Of a stretch of 64,000 bases of DNA, positions 32,702 through 40,715 are shown one piece after another; the stretch's first letter is position 1, and each line of letters opens with the position of its first letter. This DNA comes from Thiohalocapsa sp. ML1. Its GTDB lineage: Bacteria > Pseudomonadota > Gammaproteobacteria > Chromatiales > Chromatiaceae. The stretch covers positions 62,001-126,000 of the forward strand of contig NZ_JABX01000008.1 of assembly GCF_001469165.1 (NCBI RefSeq), read 5' to 3'. Both the position numbers and the translations under genes were made by a program. The notes under the pieces were generated by a model. It saw only the letters and a list, made by a program, of their open reading frames with translations, was not told where the DNA came from and ran no database searches.

Positions 32702-34177
32702 ATGAAGTATCGGGACTTGCGGGATTTCATCGCCCAACTGGAGCAGCGCGGCGAGCTCAAGCGCATCCGCGTGCCGGTGGACCCCTATCTGGAGGTCACC
32801 GAGATCTGCGATCGCACGCTGCGCGCGGGCGGCCCGGCGCTCCTGTTCGAGCGCCCCAAGGGCTCGACCGTGCCGCTGCTCGGCAACCTGTTCGGCACGC
32901 CGCGGCGGGTGGCGCTCGGCATGGGGGAAGAATCGGTGGAGGCGCTGCGCGAGGTGGGCCGACTGCTCGCGTTCCTAAAGCAGCCCGAGCCGCCGAAGGG
33001 TATGAAGGCGGCCTTCGAGGCGCTGCCGATTTTTCGCAAGGTGCTGGACATGGCGCCCAAGGTGCGCCGCCATCCGCCGTGCCAGGAGCAGGTCTTTGAG
33101 GGCGACGCCGTGGATCTGGGCCGGCTGCCGATTCAGCACTGCTGGCCCGGCGACGTGGCGCCGCTCATCACTTGGGGGCTGGTGGTGACGCGCGGGCCGG
33201 AAAAGACCCGGCAGAATCTCGGCATCTATCGTATGCAGGTGCTCGGGCAAAACCGCGTGATCATGCGCTGGCTCGCCCACCGCGGCGGCGCGCTGGACTA
33301 CCGCGACTGGCAGCGCCACCATCCCGACAAGCCGTTCCCGATTGCCGTCGCGCTCGGCGCGGACCCGGCAACCATCCTCGGCGCGGTCACGCCGGTGCCC
33401 GACACGCTCTCGGAGTACGCCTTCGCCGGGCTCCTGCGCGGCAGCCGCACCGAGCTTGCGGAGTGCATGGGCAGCGACCTGCAGGTACCGGCGAGCGCCG
33501 AGATTGTACTGGAGGGGCACCTGCACCCGGGCGACATGGCGCCGGAAGGCCCCTACGGCGACCACACCGGCTATTACAACGAGGTGGATGAGTTTCCGGT
33601 GTTCACCATCGAGCGCATGACCCAGCGCCCGGAGCCCATCTATCACAGCACCTACACGGGGCGGCCCCCGGATGAGCCGGCCATTCTAGGCGTCGCGCTG
33701 AACGAGGTGTTCGTGCCGATCCTGCAGAAACAGTTTCCGGAGATCGTGGACTTCTACCTGCCGCCGGAGGGCTGCTCGTATCGCCTTGCCGTGGTGAGCA
33801 TGGAGAAGCAGTATCCCGGTCACGCCAAGCGCGTGATGATGGGCGTGTGGTCGTTCCTGCGGCAGTTCATGTACACCAAGTTCGTCATCGTCGTGGACGC
33901 GGACGTCAACACACGCGATTGGCGCGACGTCATCTGGGCCATGACCACCCGCATGGACCCGGCGCGGGACACGGTCCTCATCGAGAACACGCCCATCGAC
34001 TACCTGGACTTTGCCTCACCGGTGTCTGGCATCGGCTCGAAGGTCGGCTTCGACGCCACGAACAAGTGGCCAGGGGAGACCACGCGGGAATGGGGCCAGC
34101 CCATCCGCATGGACGACGAGGTGAAGACCCGGGTGGACGCGCTCTGGCCCGAGCTCGGCATCGAGCTCGGGCCATGA
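32702..34177 (+). CDS. ubiD: 4-hydroxy-3-polyprenylbenzoate decarboxylase UbiD
   Basis: The 491-aa protein begins [20 protein letters not shown] and matches UbiD through its full length. It includes the central block [20 protein letters not shown] with residues that hold prenylated FMN, and the [13 protein letters not shown] block with the catalytic Glu residues. UbiD removes the carboxyl group in ubiquinone synthesis, using the prenyl-FMN made by UbiX. The length is normal for the family. The ATG at 32,702 directly follows AACACGGTC; a strong ribosome binding site is not obvious. No other ubi gene is adjacent, but the Fe-S flavoprotein reductase at 38,816 often accompanies ubiD in gammaproteobacteria. 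Confidence 0.95.
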   Translation: MKYRDLRDFIAQLEQRGELKRIRVPVDPYLEVTEICDRTLRAGGPALLFERPKGSTVPLLGNLFGTPRRVALGMGEESVEALREVGRLLAFLKQPEPPKGMKAAFEALPIFRKVLDMAPKVRRHPPCQEQVFEGDAVDLGRLPIQHCWPGDVAPLITWGLVVTRGPEKTRQNLGIYRMQVLGQNRVIMRWLAHRGGALDYRDWQRHHPDKPFPIAVALGADPATILGAVTPVPDTLSEYAFAGLLRGSRTELAECMGSDLQVPASAEIVLEGHLHPGDMAPEGPYGDHTGYYNEVDEFPVFTIERMTQRPEPIYHSTYTGRPPDEPAILGVALNEVFVPILQKQFPEIVDFYLPPEGCSYRLAVVSMEKQYPGHAKRVMMGVWSFLRQFMYTKFVIVVDADVNTRDWRDVIWAMTTRMDPARDTVLIENTPIDYLDFASPVSGIGSKVGFDATNKWPGETTREWGQPIRMDDEVKTRVDALWPELGIELGP

Positions 34178-34231
34178 CCCCGGCGCCGGCCGGCGCGGCC
34201 GGCCCGGCGCAGAAGCCGCAGGCGAGCCGCG

Positions 34232-34498
34232 TCAGAAGCGTTTCGCGGGCCGCTCGGAGCGTGGCCGGGCCTCGTTCACGGTCAGCTTGCGGCCGTCGTG
34301 CATCGAGTCGTGCAGCGCCGCGATGGCGTCGCTCGCCTCGGCATCGATCGGCATGTCCACAAAGCCGAAACCCTTGGACTGACCCGAGAACTTGTCCTTG
34401 ATGACATCCGCGCTGGCCACCTCACCGAACTCGCTGAACATCTCCTTGAGCTGCTCGTCGGTGACGCCGTACTTCAGGTTACCTACGTAGATCCGCAT
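34232..34498 (-). CDS. Small RNA-binding protein, single RRM domain
   Basis: The 88-aa protein is a lone RNA-recognition motif: RNP2 is IYVGNLKY at residues 2-9, and RNP1 is KGFGFVDM at residues 42-49. A short basic tail ending RPAKRF follows. Such glycine-poor bacterial RRM proteins are often induced by cold or by stress and bind single-stranded RNA. It is convergent with ubiD, 54 bases apart. Confidence 0.92.
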   Translation of the reverse strand: MRIYVGNLKYGVTDEQLKEMFSEFGEVASADVIKDKFSGQSKGFGFVDMPIDAEASDAIAALHDSMHDGRKLTVNEARPRSERPAKRF

Positions 34499-34920
34499 CG
34501 CTTTCTCTCGACAACGCCCGTGCATTGCGCACCCGAGGGCCACCGCCGACCAACGCACAAATCGGCGGGCGGCACAGGGCACCGCGGTGCCATGTCCAGA
34601 CCAACCAGGGGCAGCTAACGATGGCACAGATTTCCAACCCTCGCGTGTGGGGCGGGATGAGGCGGGAAAAGGGGACAGCCGGCAGCAGCGGACCACGAGG
34701 CCGTGCCGAGACGTCGTAGGCGGTCGGTGGAGATGGCGGGGAGCCGGCGGCCCGTCCCGGCAGGGACGATGGCGACCGAAGCGTTTGCGGCTCGCGCCCG
34801 CGACCGTGCCCGTGCCCGCCACGACGGCGGCAAGTAACGGTCTATGTGGGATTTCCGATACTGGAACTGGAACCCGAGGCCTGTGCGCGCTGCGATCTGC
34901 GCTTGAATCTAGTCCATCGC
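34499..34920. other. 422-base region with no recognised feature
   Basis: This region lies upstream of the RRM gene, so its promoter should be near 34,500-34,620. It lies downstream of the metal permease. GGGAAAAGGGGACAGCCGG near 34,668 is loosely similar to the mobile-element-associated motif near 11,720. Otherwise I see nothing. Confidence 0.3.
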
Positions 34921-36183
34921 TCAGGAGGCGTCAACACGCTCCGGTGCCATTTCGACCCCGCTGACGCCGAAACCGGCCTCCTCGATGGCCCGAATGAGTG
35001 CCGGCACCGCGAAACCGCTGCCGCTGATGTGCACACGCCCGCTGCCTAGGTCCGGCACCGCCGAGGTCACCGTGTCCATCGCCTCCAGCGAGCGCTTGAC
35101 GCTGCCGACACAGTGCTGGCAGGTCATGCCCTCCACCTTGAGCACCAGGGTTCCCGGCGCGCTCGCGGCGCTCGCGCCCCCCTGTGCGGCCTGCCGGCGC
35201 CGCCACTGGAGCAGGCCCAGCAGCGCCAGCAGCACCAGCACGGACAGCACGCCGAGCCAACTCGCCCCGTGCTCGTGCGTCCCCGCCGTCGCCGGAATGT
35301 CGAACAAGAGCTGGTCGAACAGGAGCCCGAAGCCGAGGCTCATGACGACCACGGTGCCGAGATAGAGCCCGAGCACGCGCAGTCCGAGGGTGCGGTAGAC
35401 GGCGCCGATGGTGGCGACGTTGGTCGCGGGGCCCGCCATCAGGAAGACCAGCGCCGAGCCCACCGGCATGCCGGCCGCGATCAGCGATGCGGCGATGGGC
35501 ACCGACGCCGTCGTGCAGACATAGAGCGGCAGCGAAATGGCCAGCACCACCAACATGCCGAGCAGGCCTTGGGCCCAGGCCTGGCCGACGAAGAAATCCC
35601 CCGGCACCAGGGTCGTGATGAGCGCGGCGGCCAGAATACCGGCGATCAGCCAGAGGTCGATGGCGCCGAGCAGGTCGAGCACGGCGTAGCGCACCGCGCC
35701 GACGACACCGCGGTCGCTGCCGGCGGTATCAAGCTCGATGGTGCCGTCGGCCGCGGGCTCCGTCGGCGCCGGCGTGAAGCGGTTCACCAGCGCACCGCCG
35801 GCGACGCCCGTGACGAAGGCCGCCACCAGCTTGAACAGCGCAAAGGGCCAGCCGAGGAAGGCGGCGCTGACCAGAATCGAATCCACGCCGGTCTGCGGCG
35901 TGCTGATCATGAACGATGTGGTGGCCCCGGGCGATGCGCCGGACTTTCTGAGCCCGAGCGCCGTCGGTATCACGCCGCAGGAGCACAGCGGCAGCGGCAC
36001 GCCGAGCAGCGACGCGCGCACCGTGCTGGCGAGATCCGGCCGGCTGAGCCGCCGCTGGATGACCGACGCCGGCACATAGACATGGATCAGCCCGGCGATG
36101 AAGAGCCCGAGTAACAGCGACGGGCTCAGCTCCAGCAGAATCTGCCAGAGGTTGAGGCCGAAGCGCGGTAGCAGATCAAGCAT
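34921..36183 (-). CDS. SO_0444-type Cu/Zn efflux permease fused to an HMA domain
   Basis: The 420-aa protein has eight to ten hydrophobic segments in two halves. The permease signature LCSCGVIPTALGLRKSGASP lies near residue 67 and LYVCTTASVPIAASL near residue 220. A C-terminal heavy-metal-associated domain carries GMTCQHCVGSVK near residue 353, with a CXXC copper or zinc site. The permease family (DUF318-like, SO_0444) is linked to metal efflux or arsenical transport. The fused HMA domain could hand metal to the channel. It stands alone, divergent from nothing obvious, so its regulator is not visible. Confidence 0.85.
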   Translation of the reverse strand: MLDLLPRFGLNLWQILLELSPSLLLGLFIAGLIHVYVPASVIQRRLSRPDLASTVRASLLGVPLPLCSCGVIPTALGLRKSGASPGATTSFMISTPQTGVDSILVSAAFLGWPFALFKLVAAFVTGVAGGALVNRFTPAPTEPAADGTIELDTAGSDRGVVGAVRYAVLDLLGAIDLWLIAGILAAALITTLVPGDFFVGQAWAQGLLGMLVVLAISLPLYVCTTASVPIAASLIAAGMPVGSALVFLMAGPATNVATIGAVYRTLGLRVLGLYLGTVVVMSLGFGLLFDQLLFDIPATAGTHEHGASWLGVLSVLVLLALLGLLQWRRRQAAQGGASAASAPGTLVLKVEGMTCQHCVGSVKRSLEAMDTVTSAVPDLGSGRVHISGSGFAVPALIRAIEEAGFGVSGVEMAPERVDAS

Positions 36184-36240
36184 CGCCGAGACCCGGTCGA
36201 AGGGAGGGATGGAACCGGGGCGTCACGCCCCGGCACGACG

Positions 36241-36288
36241 GACGCGTGTCAGGACGCGTGTCAGGACGCGTGTCAGGACGCGTGTCAA
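36241..36288. repeat. Four tandem copies of GACGCGTGTCAG
   Basis: Four 12-bp repeats lie between the permease start and the Gly-zipper lipoprotein stop. The last copy covers the TGA of that gene. Each unit contains ACGCGT, so the array could also bind a regulator. Confidence 0.9.
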
Positions 36289-36548
36289 TAAGTCCTCGTC
36301 CGCTGATACTCGCGCTCGCGCTGGCGCTCCTTCTCCTTCTCGTGCTGGTCCACCGCGTAGCCGCCGAGCGCGCCGACGGCGCCGCCGATGAGCGCGCCCC
36401 TGCCCGCATCGGCCCGCGTGGAGCCGATGGCCGCACCCGTCGCCGCGCCGGCCGCAGCACCGGAGGCCGTGCGCGATGCGGTGGTGGTGCCACAGCCGGC
36501 GAGGACGGCGGCGCTAAGCAGGACTACAACAATAAGACCTGTTCTCAT
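36285..36548 (-). CDS. Glycine-zipper lipoprotein
   Basis: The 87-aa protein has a lipoprotein signal peptide with the lipobox LAGC at residues 16-19. A Gly-zipper segment follows (AAGAATGAAIGS, GRGALIGGAVGALGGY), and then a charged tail ending in REREYQRTRTY. Such proteins are related to the YMGG-like/OmpA-associated Gly-zipper family and are thought to insert into or associate with the outer membrane. A closely related copy follows upstream at 36,693. The stop codon lies at the edge of the 12-bp tandem repeats. Confidence 0.85.
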   Translation of the reverse strand: MRTGLIVVVLLSAAVLAGCGTTTASRTASGAAAGAATGAAIGSTRADAGRGALIGGAVGALGGYAVDQHEKEKERQREREYQRTRTY

Positions 36549-36692
36549 AGGATGTCACTCCGGAATCGTGGTGATGTCATAAGGATGATTGGCCTTCGGC
36601 GGCCGAAAGCAACAGGGCGGCGCGTCCTGCACCGCGTGGGCAAACCCCGGCAGTGAGCGGCGGGCCTCAGACTGCCGGGGACGTGCCGCAGC

Positions 36693-36926
36693 TCAGTCGA
36701 TGTTGCCTTTCTGGTGCTGGTCGAACAAGTAGCCGCCGAGCAGACCGGCTCCGGCGCCGATCAGGGCGCCGGCGCCAGCGTTGGCGCTGAGCGAGCCGAT
36801 GGCGGCACCGGTGGCAGCACCGAACAGGCCGGCGGTTGCCGCCCGCTCCGTGGTCGTGGTGCCGCAGCCCGCCAGGACCGCGCTCAGGCCAAGCAGGCCG
36901 GCCAGGGTGATTGCTTGTCGGATCAT
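36693..36926 (-). CDS. Glycine-zipper lipoprotein, paralogue
   Basis: The 77-aa protein has a lipobox LAGC at residues 18-21 and a Gly-zipper with GAATGAAIGS and GALIGAGAGLLGGY. It ends in DQHQKGNID. It is clearly a duplicate of the neighbour at 36,285 (shared GCGTTT, AATGAAIGS and a GGY-x-x-DQH motif) and probably shares its outer-membrane location. A GGAGATCC precedes the ATG. Confidence 0.85.
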   Translation of the reverse strand: MIRQAITLAGLLGLSAVLAGCGTTTTERAATAGLFGAATGAAIGSLSANAGAGALIGAGAGLLGGYLFDQHQKGNID

Positions 36927-36986
36927 GTCAGGATCTCCGGAACAGGAGGGGCGGGTACGACGGCGGCGCCACCGCCGGCGCGTCCG

Positions 36987-37382
36987 TCAGTTGCACGGAT
37001 AGCGGGCCGCCAGCGCGCGCACGACCCCGACGACGGGCAGCTCGCCCATGCGCTCGGTGTTGTCCTTGTTGGCGGTCGCCCAGCTAATGAAGGCCGCCTT
37101 GCCATCGGCGACGGTGGCCGTGGCCGGGTAACAGATGAGCCGCTTCAACTGCTTGCGGTCCGACACGGCGTCGTGATACTGCACCGTCGCCTCAATGAAG
37201 GCGCGGCACGCAAAGCGGGCGACGACATGCTCCGGCTGATCGGTCGTCGTCGAGCACACGTCGAGCAAGTCCCCGGTGGTGTCGAAGTCGAAGTCGTCGT
37301 CTTCGATGGCGACGACGGGGGCGGTTGAGAAAGCAAGGCCACAGCACAGGGCGGCGATGACGAGGCGGGAACGGGCCTGCAT
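36987..37382 (-). CDS. Rap1a/Tai-like secreted protein
   Basis: The 131-aa precursor has a signal peptide (LVIAALCCGLAFSTAPVVA), an acidic linker with EDDDFDFDTTGD, and the Rap1a-type domain. The domain has LLDVC, FACRAFIEATVQYHDAV, LICYPATATVADGKAAF and the typical end VVGVVRALAARYPC. Four cysteines should form two disulfides. Rap1a proteins are periplasmic immunity factors against type VI amidase effectors, but many lone relatives have unknown roles. No effector gene is next to it. Confidence 0.75.
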   Translation of the reverse strand: MQARSRLVIAALCCGLAFSTAPVVAIEDDDFDFDTTGDLLDVCSTTTDQPEHVVARFACRAFIEATVQYHDAVSDRKQLKRLICYPATATVADGKAAFISWATANKDNTERMGELPVVGVVRALAARYPCN

Positions 37383-37545
37383 GGATCAAATCCTCATGAT
37401 CTTGGTGTCGTTGAGCGGGCCGCAAGCGGCCCATTGCATCTGCCGGCCGGTCGGCCTGCGCCCCGAGCGAGCCCGGCCGCAGTTGCCGGCCGGCCGGATT
37501 CTAGCAGCAGCAGCCCCGGTCACTGCCCTGTTCCAGGCCGCCGGC

Positions 37546-38409
37546 TCACGCGCCACCGAAACACCCCGCGAGGCCCGCCTCCAGGTTCGGATAGCGCAAC
37601 CGCACGCCGAGCTCCTGAATGAGCTTGTGGTTGCTGAGCCGACGCGATTCACGCAAGTAAGACAGCATCCCCGCCGAGACCTTGTCCGGCGCCTCGGCGA
37701 GCGGAATCTGCGGCGGCGCGGGCAGCCCGGCGGCCGCGGCGACGCGCAGAAAATAGTCCGTCATGGTGCTCGGCTCGCCGTCGCAGACGTTGTAGACCGC
37801 GCCCGTCGGCGCGCGCTCCATCGCGGCGACGCAGATGTCCACGAGATCGGCGGCATGGATGCGGTTGGACCAGGGCGCCTCCGCCGCGCTCACCACCGGC
37901 TGGCCGCTTTCGATGCGCGCGATGGGCAAGCGGTCGCAGGCGTAGATGCCCGCCACGCGCAGGATCACCAGCTCGCCGCCGGTGGCGGCACTCCAGGCCC
38001 GGAGCCGTTCCTCCGCGTCCCAACGGCGCAGCGCCCGGTCGGCGGTTGGCGCGGGCCTGCGCGTCTCGTCCACCCACTCCCCACGGCAGTCACCATAGAC
38101 GCCGGTGGTGCCGACATAGACCACCCGCCGCGGCTGGCCCTGCGCGGCAAAGGCATCGATGAGCCTGGCCGTGAGCGGGTCTTCCCGCCCCGCGCCGGGC
38201 GGCGGCGCCAGATGGAAGACATCCGCGTGGGCGGTGGCGAGCCGCGCGGGCGGATCCTGGAGCAGATCGAGCCGCAGCGGCGCGATGCCGAGCGGCGGCA
38301 GCAGCGCCGCGCTCTCGGCGCTCCGCACGACGCCGGTCACCGCCGCACCATCGGCGACAAGCTTGCGGCCCAACAGGCGGCCGATGTAGCCGCAGCCGAT
38401 GATGATCAC
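37546..38409 (-). CDS. NAD(P)-dependent epimerase/dehydratase-like protein (atypical SDR, YeeZ-like)
   Basis: The 287-aa protein starts directly with the Rossmann motif IIIGCGYIGRLLGRKL, followed by YVGTTGVYGDCRG around residue 97. The GDCRGEWVDE segment replaces the usual YXXXK active site, so it belongs to the atypical SDRs like YeeZ, whose substrates are unknown. A NAD(P)-binding role is certain, while catalysis is not. It is divergent from the Fe-S flavoprotein reductase, separated by repeats. Confidence 0.8.
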   Translation of the reverse strand: MIIIGCGYIGRLLGRKLVADGAAVTGVVRSAESAALLPPLGIAPLRLDLLQDPPARLATAHADVFHLAPPPGAGREDPLTARLIDAFAAQGQPRRVVYVGTTGVYGDCRGEWVDETRRPAPTADRALRRWDAEERLRAWSAATGGELVILRVAGIYACDRLPIARIESGQPVVSAAEAPWSNRIHAADLVDICVAAMERAPTGAVYNVCDGEPSTMTDYFLRVAAAAGLPAPPQIPLAEAPDKVSAGMLSYLRESRRLSNHKLIQELGVRLRYPNLEAGLAGCFGGA

Positions 38410-38454
38410 GATAGCGGGACTCCTTCAGGTTGGGGGCTGCCGCGCCGGGGGTCG

Positions 38455-38498
38455 AGGGCCGAGGGCCAAGGGCCGAGGCGGGCTCCCTTGGCCCTTGC
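38455..38498. repeat. Heptamer inverted repeat
   Basis: GAGGGCCGAGGGCCAAGGGCC on the left can pair with CCCTTGGCCCTTG on the right to give a hairpin of about 13 bp, with G-U pairs. It is the same arrangement as at 39,897, 46,489, 52,664, 55,937 and 63,153. Confidence 0.75.
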
Positions 38499-38504
38499 TT
38501 TGGC

Positions 38505-38564
38505 GCTATCGAAATCGAACCGAGTGGCGACCGATCCCGATCCCGATCCCGATTTCGATTTCGA
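38505..38564. repeat. Hexamer array with dispersed-repeat flank
   Basis: GCTATCGAAATCGAACCGAG is shared almost exactly with 10,576-10,595. Here it is followed by CGATCCCGATCCCGATCCCG and CGATTTCGATTTCGA. The similarity continues into unique flanking sequence, so this is a dispersed element rather than a chance array. Confidence 0.85.
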
Positions 38565-38815
38565 CGCGCCTGGCCGGTCCGACGCTCCGTCGAGCTGGCT
38601 CATGTGCCACAGTTGGTGCCGTCAAGCAATCCAGGGCGCTCGCGCCGGCACGGCCGGGGCGTGCGGGACATGGTAAGGTCCTTGCGCGCCGGCGCAAAGC
38701 GGCGGACACGCCGCGACTGTGCAAACAGCCCGGCCCCATTGCCGCGGCCGGCAGCGGTCGGCTCGCCGGCAGCCTACTCGCACCGGTCGCGGCGGCGGCC
38801 CGGAGGACTGGTCCC

Positions 38816-39835
38816 ATGCACTTCACCGTCCGCACCGAGCCCGCGGGGCACCAGTTCGACGTCGCCCCGGGGCAGACCCTGCTTGAGGCCGCCATTGCGC
38901 AGCGCATCGGCCTGCCTTACGGCTGCCGCGACGGCAAGTGCGGCAGTTGCACGGCGGAGCTCTTGGCGGGCGAGGTCGGCTATCCGAGCGGCAAGACCGA
39001 TGCGCTGAACGGCCAGCCGCCGAGCGCCTGCCTCACCTGCCAGGCGGTGCCCCAAAGCGATGTCCGACTGCGCGTCGCAGAGCTGCAGACCGTCGCCGAC
39101 ATTGAGGTCCGCATCCTACCCTGCCGCGTAGTCGAGAAGACCCGGCTCAACCACGACGTCATGCGCCTGCGCCTGAAGCTGCCGGACGCACAGCGGCTGC
39201 AGTTCCTCGCCGGGCAGTATCTGGAGTTCATCCTCGCGGACGGGCGCAAGCGGGCGTTCTCCATCGCCAGCGCGCCGCACGACGATGCGCTAATCGAGCT
39301 GCACGTGCGTCGCGTCCCGGGCGGCGAGTTCACCGACTATATCTTCGATACCCTCGCCGAGAAGACCATCCTGCGTATCCAGGGCCCCCTCGGCAGCTTC
39401 GTGCTGCGCGAGGCGTCCGTGCGACCCATGCTCTTCGTCGGCGGCGGCACCGGCTTCGCGCCGCTGAAGGGGCTCCTGGAGCACGCCTTCCACCTGGGGA
39501 TCAAGCGGCCCATGACCCTGTACTGGGGGGTGCGCAGCGAGCCGGACCTCTATCTCGCGGAGCTGCCGGAGCGCTGGGCGGCGGCGCATCCGAGCTTCCG
39601 TTGGGTGCCGGTGCTATCCGAGCCCGCCCCGGACTGGACGGGCCGCCGCGGCTACGTGCACGAGGCGGTGCTCCAAGACCATCCGAACATCGCCGACCAT
39701 GACGTCTACATGAGCGGCCCGCCGGCGATGGTGGAGGCTGGACGCAGCGCCTTCGAGGCGCGCGGTCTCAAGCTCGATCACATCTTCTCGGACGCCTTCG
39801 AGTACGCCGCCGACAGCCCTAGCTACAGGGGCTAA
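38816..39835 (+). CDS. [2Fe-2S] ferredoxin-NAD(P)H reductase-type flavoprotein (AscD-like)
   Basis: The 339-aa protein has an N-terminal plant-type ferredoxin domain with CRDGKCGSCTAELL (around residues 37-50) and C78 providing the fourth cysteine. An FAD domain (RAFSIASAP) and an NAD-binding domain (MLFVGGGTGFAPLKGLLEH) follow, and it ends with the usual EAFEYA-type tail. Such enzymes are annotated as CDP-6-deoxy-glucoseen reductase or as electron donors to oxygenases. In gammaproteobacteria they often sit near ubiD, which lies five genes away here. The partner is unknown. GGAGG lies nine bases before the ATG. Confidence 0.88.
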   Translation: MHFTVRTEPAGHQFDVAPGQTLLEAAIAQRIGLPYGCRDGKCGSCTAELLAGEVGYPSGKTDALNGQPPSACLTCQAVPQSDVRLRVAELQTVADIEVRILPCRVVEKTRLNHDVMRLRLKLPDAQRLQFLAGQYLEFILADGRKRAFSIASAPHDDALIELHVRRVPGGEFTDYIFDTLAEKTILRIQGPLGSFVLREASVRPMLFVGGGTGFAPLKGLLEHAFHLGIKRPMTLYWGVRSEPDLYLAELPERWAAAHPSFRWVPVLSEPAPDWTGRRGYVHEAVLQDHPNIADHDVYMSGPPAMVEAGRSAFEARGLKLDHIFSDAFEYAADSPSYRG

Positions 39836-39896
39836 GCGAGGCAATGTCTCAGATGGCACGGAGCGTCGTCTTGGGCAGCGCACGTTGCCGCAGCTC

Positions 39897-39967
39897 AAGG
39901 GCCAAGGGCCAAGGGCCAAGGAGGGCTACCTCGGCCCTCGGCCCTCGGCCCTCGGCCCTCGGCCCTG
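39897..39967. terminator. Heptamer inverted repeat between convergent genes
   Basis: Three copies of AAGGGCC on the left (39,897-39,920) can pair with four or more copies of CTCGGCC on the right (39,930-39,967), giving a long G+C-rich hairpin with A-C or A-G mismatches. It lies between the reductase stop and the hemX stop, so it could act as a bidirectional transcription barrier. No T-run is present. Confidence 0.6.
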
Positions 39968-40010
39968 CTGCGCGCATTTGACGCCTTCAAGTAATCTGGC
40001 GCCGTGCATG

Positions 40011-40715
40011 TCATCGCGCCGGTGCCGGTGAAGGAAGCCTAATAGGCGCCGGGCGGCTGGCGGCGGGTGCCGTCGGCGGCTCGGCGCGGAGCCCTGCACG
40101 CAGGCGGCGCAGCGTGGCAGGCAGGTCGCCGTCGCGGCCGGTGGGCGTGCGATAGGGCGGTGCCGCGAGGCGCGCGGCGGCATAGAGCGCCGCATCGAGC
40201 AGCGCTAGGTCGCCGGCGGCAGCCGCCGTGCGCGCCACCGCGAGCTGATCGGCCAGCAGGCGCTTGGCCGCCACCGGCGAGTTGCCGGCGGGTAACGCCG
40301 GGCGCGGCCCCACGGGCAGGCGCGCCACGTCCCGCGCCAGCGCATCGAGCCGCGCCGCGAGCTCGGCGCGCGCCGGCGGCGTCAGCTCCCGCCAGGGCGC
40401 CGCCGCGCGCGCACCCGGTGCGGGCGCCGGCGACGCGCCGCGTGCGGTTGCCTCAGGCTGCGGATCGGCCGTGGTCAGGGGCAGCTCGGCCCGCGCCCGC
40501 AGTGCTGCCTCCGCGGCCCGCACGCGCGCCAGCAGCCGCTCCTGCTCGCGTTGTGCCGTTGCCACGGAGACCTGCATCCGGCCGATGCCGGTGCGCAGCG
40601 AGGACCAGTACAACTGGGCGATGGCGACGGCGCCGGCCGCGAACAGCACGAGCAGCAGCGAGAGCAGAATGACCGGCAGGCGGCTGCGCCGGTGGCTCGG
40701 GGCCCCGGCGCTCAA
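40011..40715 (-). CDS. hemX: HemX-like membrane protein, short form
   Basis: This 234-aa frame has one membrane segment (about residues 12-33, LPVILLSLLLVLFAAGAV), a helical heptad-like stretch with QREQERLLARVRAAEAALRA and an Ala/Pro-rich C-terminus. That matches the layout of HemX, the inner-membrane protein that follows hemD in gammaproteobacteria. The start is TTG at 40,715, which overlaps the hemD stop (TTGA), giving tight coupling. Usual HemX proteins are about 350-400 aa, so this one is shortened. The gene symbol rests mainly on position and topology. Confidence 0.7.
   Translation of the reverse strand: MSAGAPSHRRSRLPVILLSLLLVLFAAGAVAIAQLYWSSLRTGIGRMQVSVATAQREQERLLARVRAAEAALRARAELPLTTADPQPEATARGASPAPAPGARAAAPWRELTPPARAELAARLDALARDVARLPVGPRPALPAGNSPVAAKRLLADQLAVARTAAAAGDLALLDAALYAAARLAAPPYRTPTGRDGDLPATLRRLRAGLRAEPPTAPAASRPAPIRLPSPAPAR

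Larger units (their letters stand above)
38410..38815. other. Divergent intergenic region rich in dispersed repeats
   Basis: This 406-base gap between the epimerase-like gene (minus) and the reductase gene (plus) carries a heptamer inverted repeat (38,455-38,498), the hexamer array (38,505-38,564) and the dispersed repeat core with CGCGCCTGGCCGGTCCGACG and GGTGCCGTCAAGCAATCCAG (to 38,634). Promoters should lie in the remaining 150 bases. A GGAGG precedes the reductase ATG by nine bases. Confidence 0.6.
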
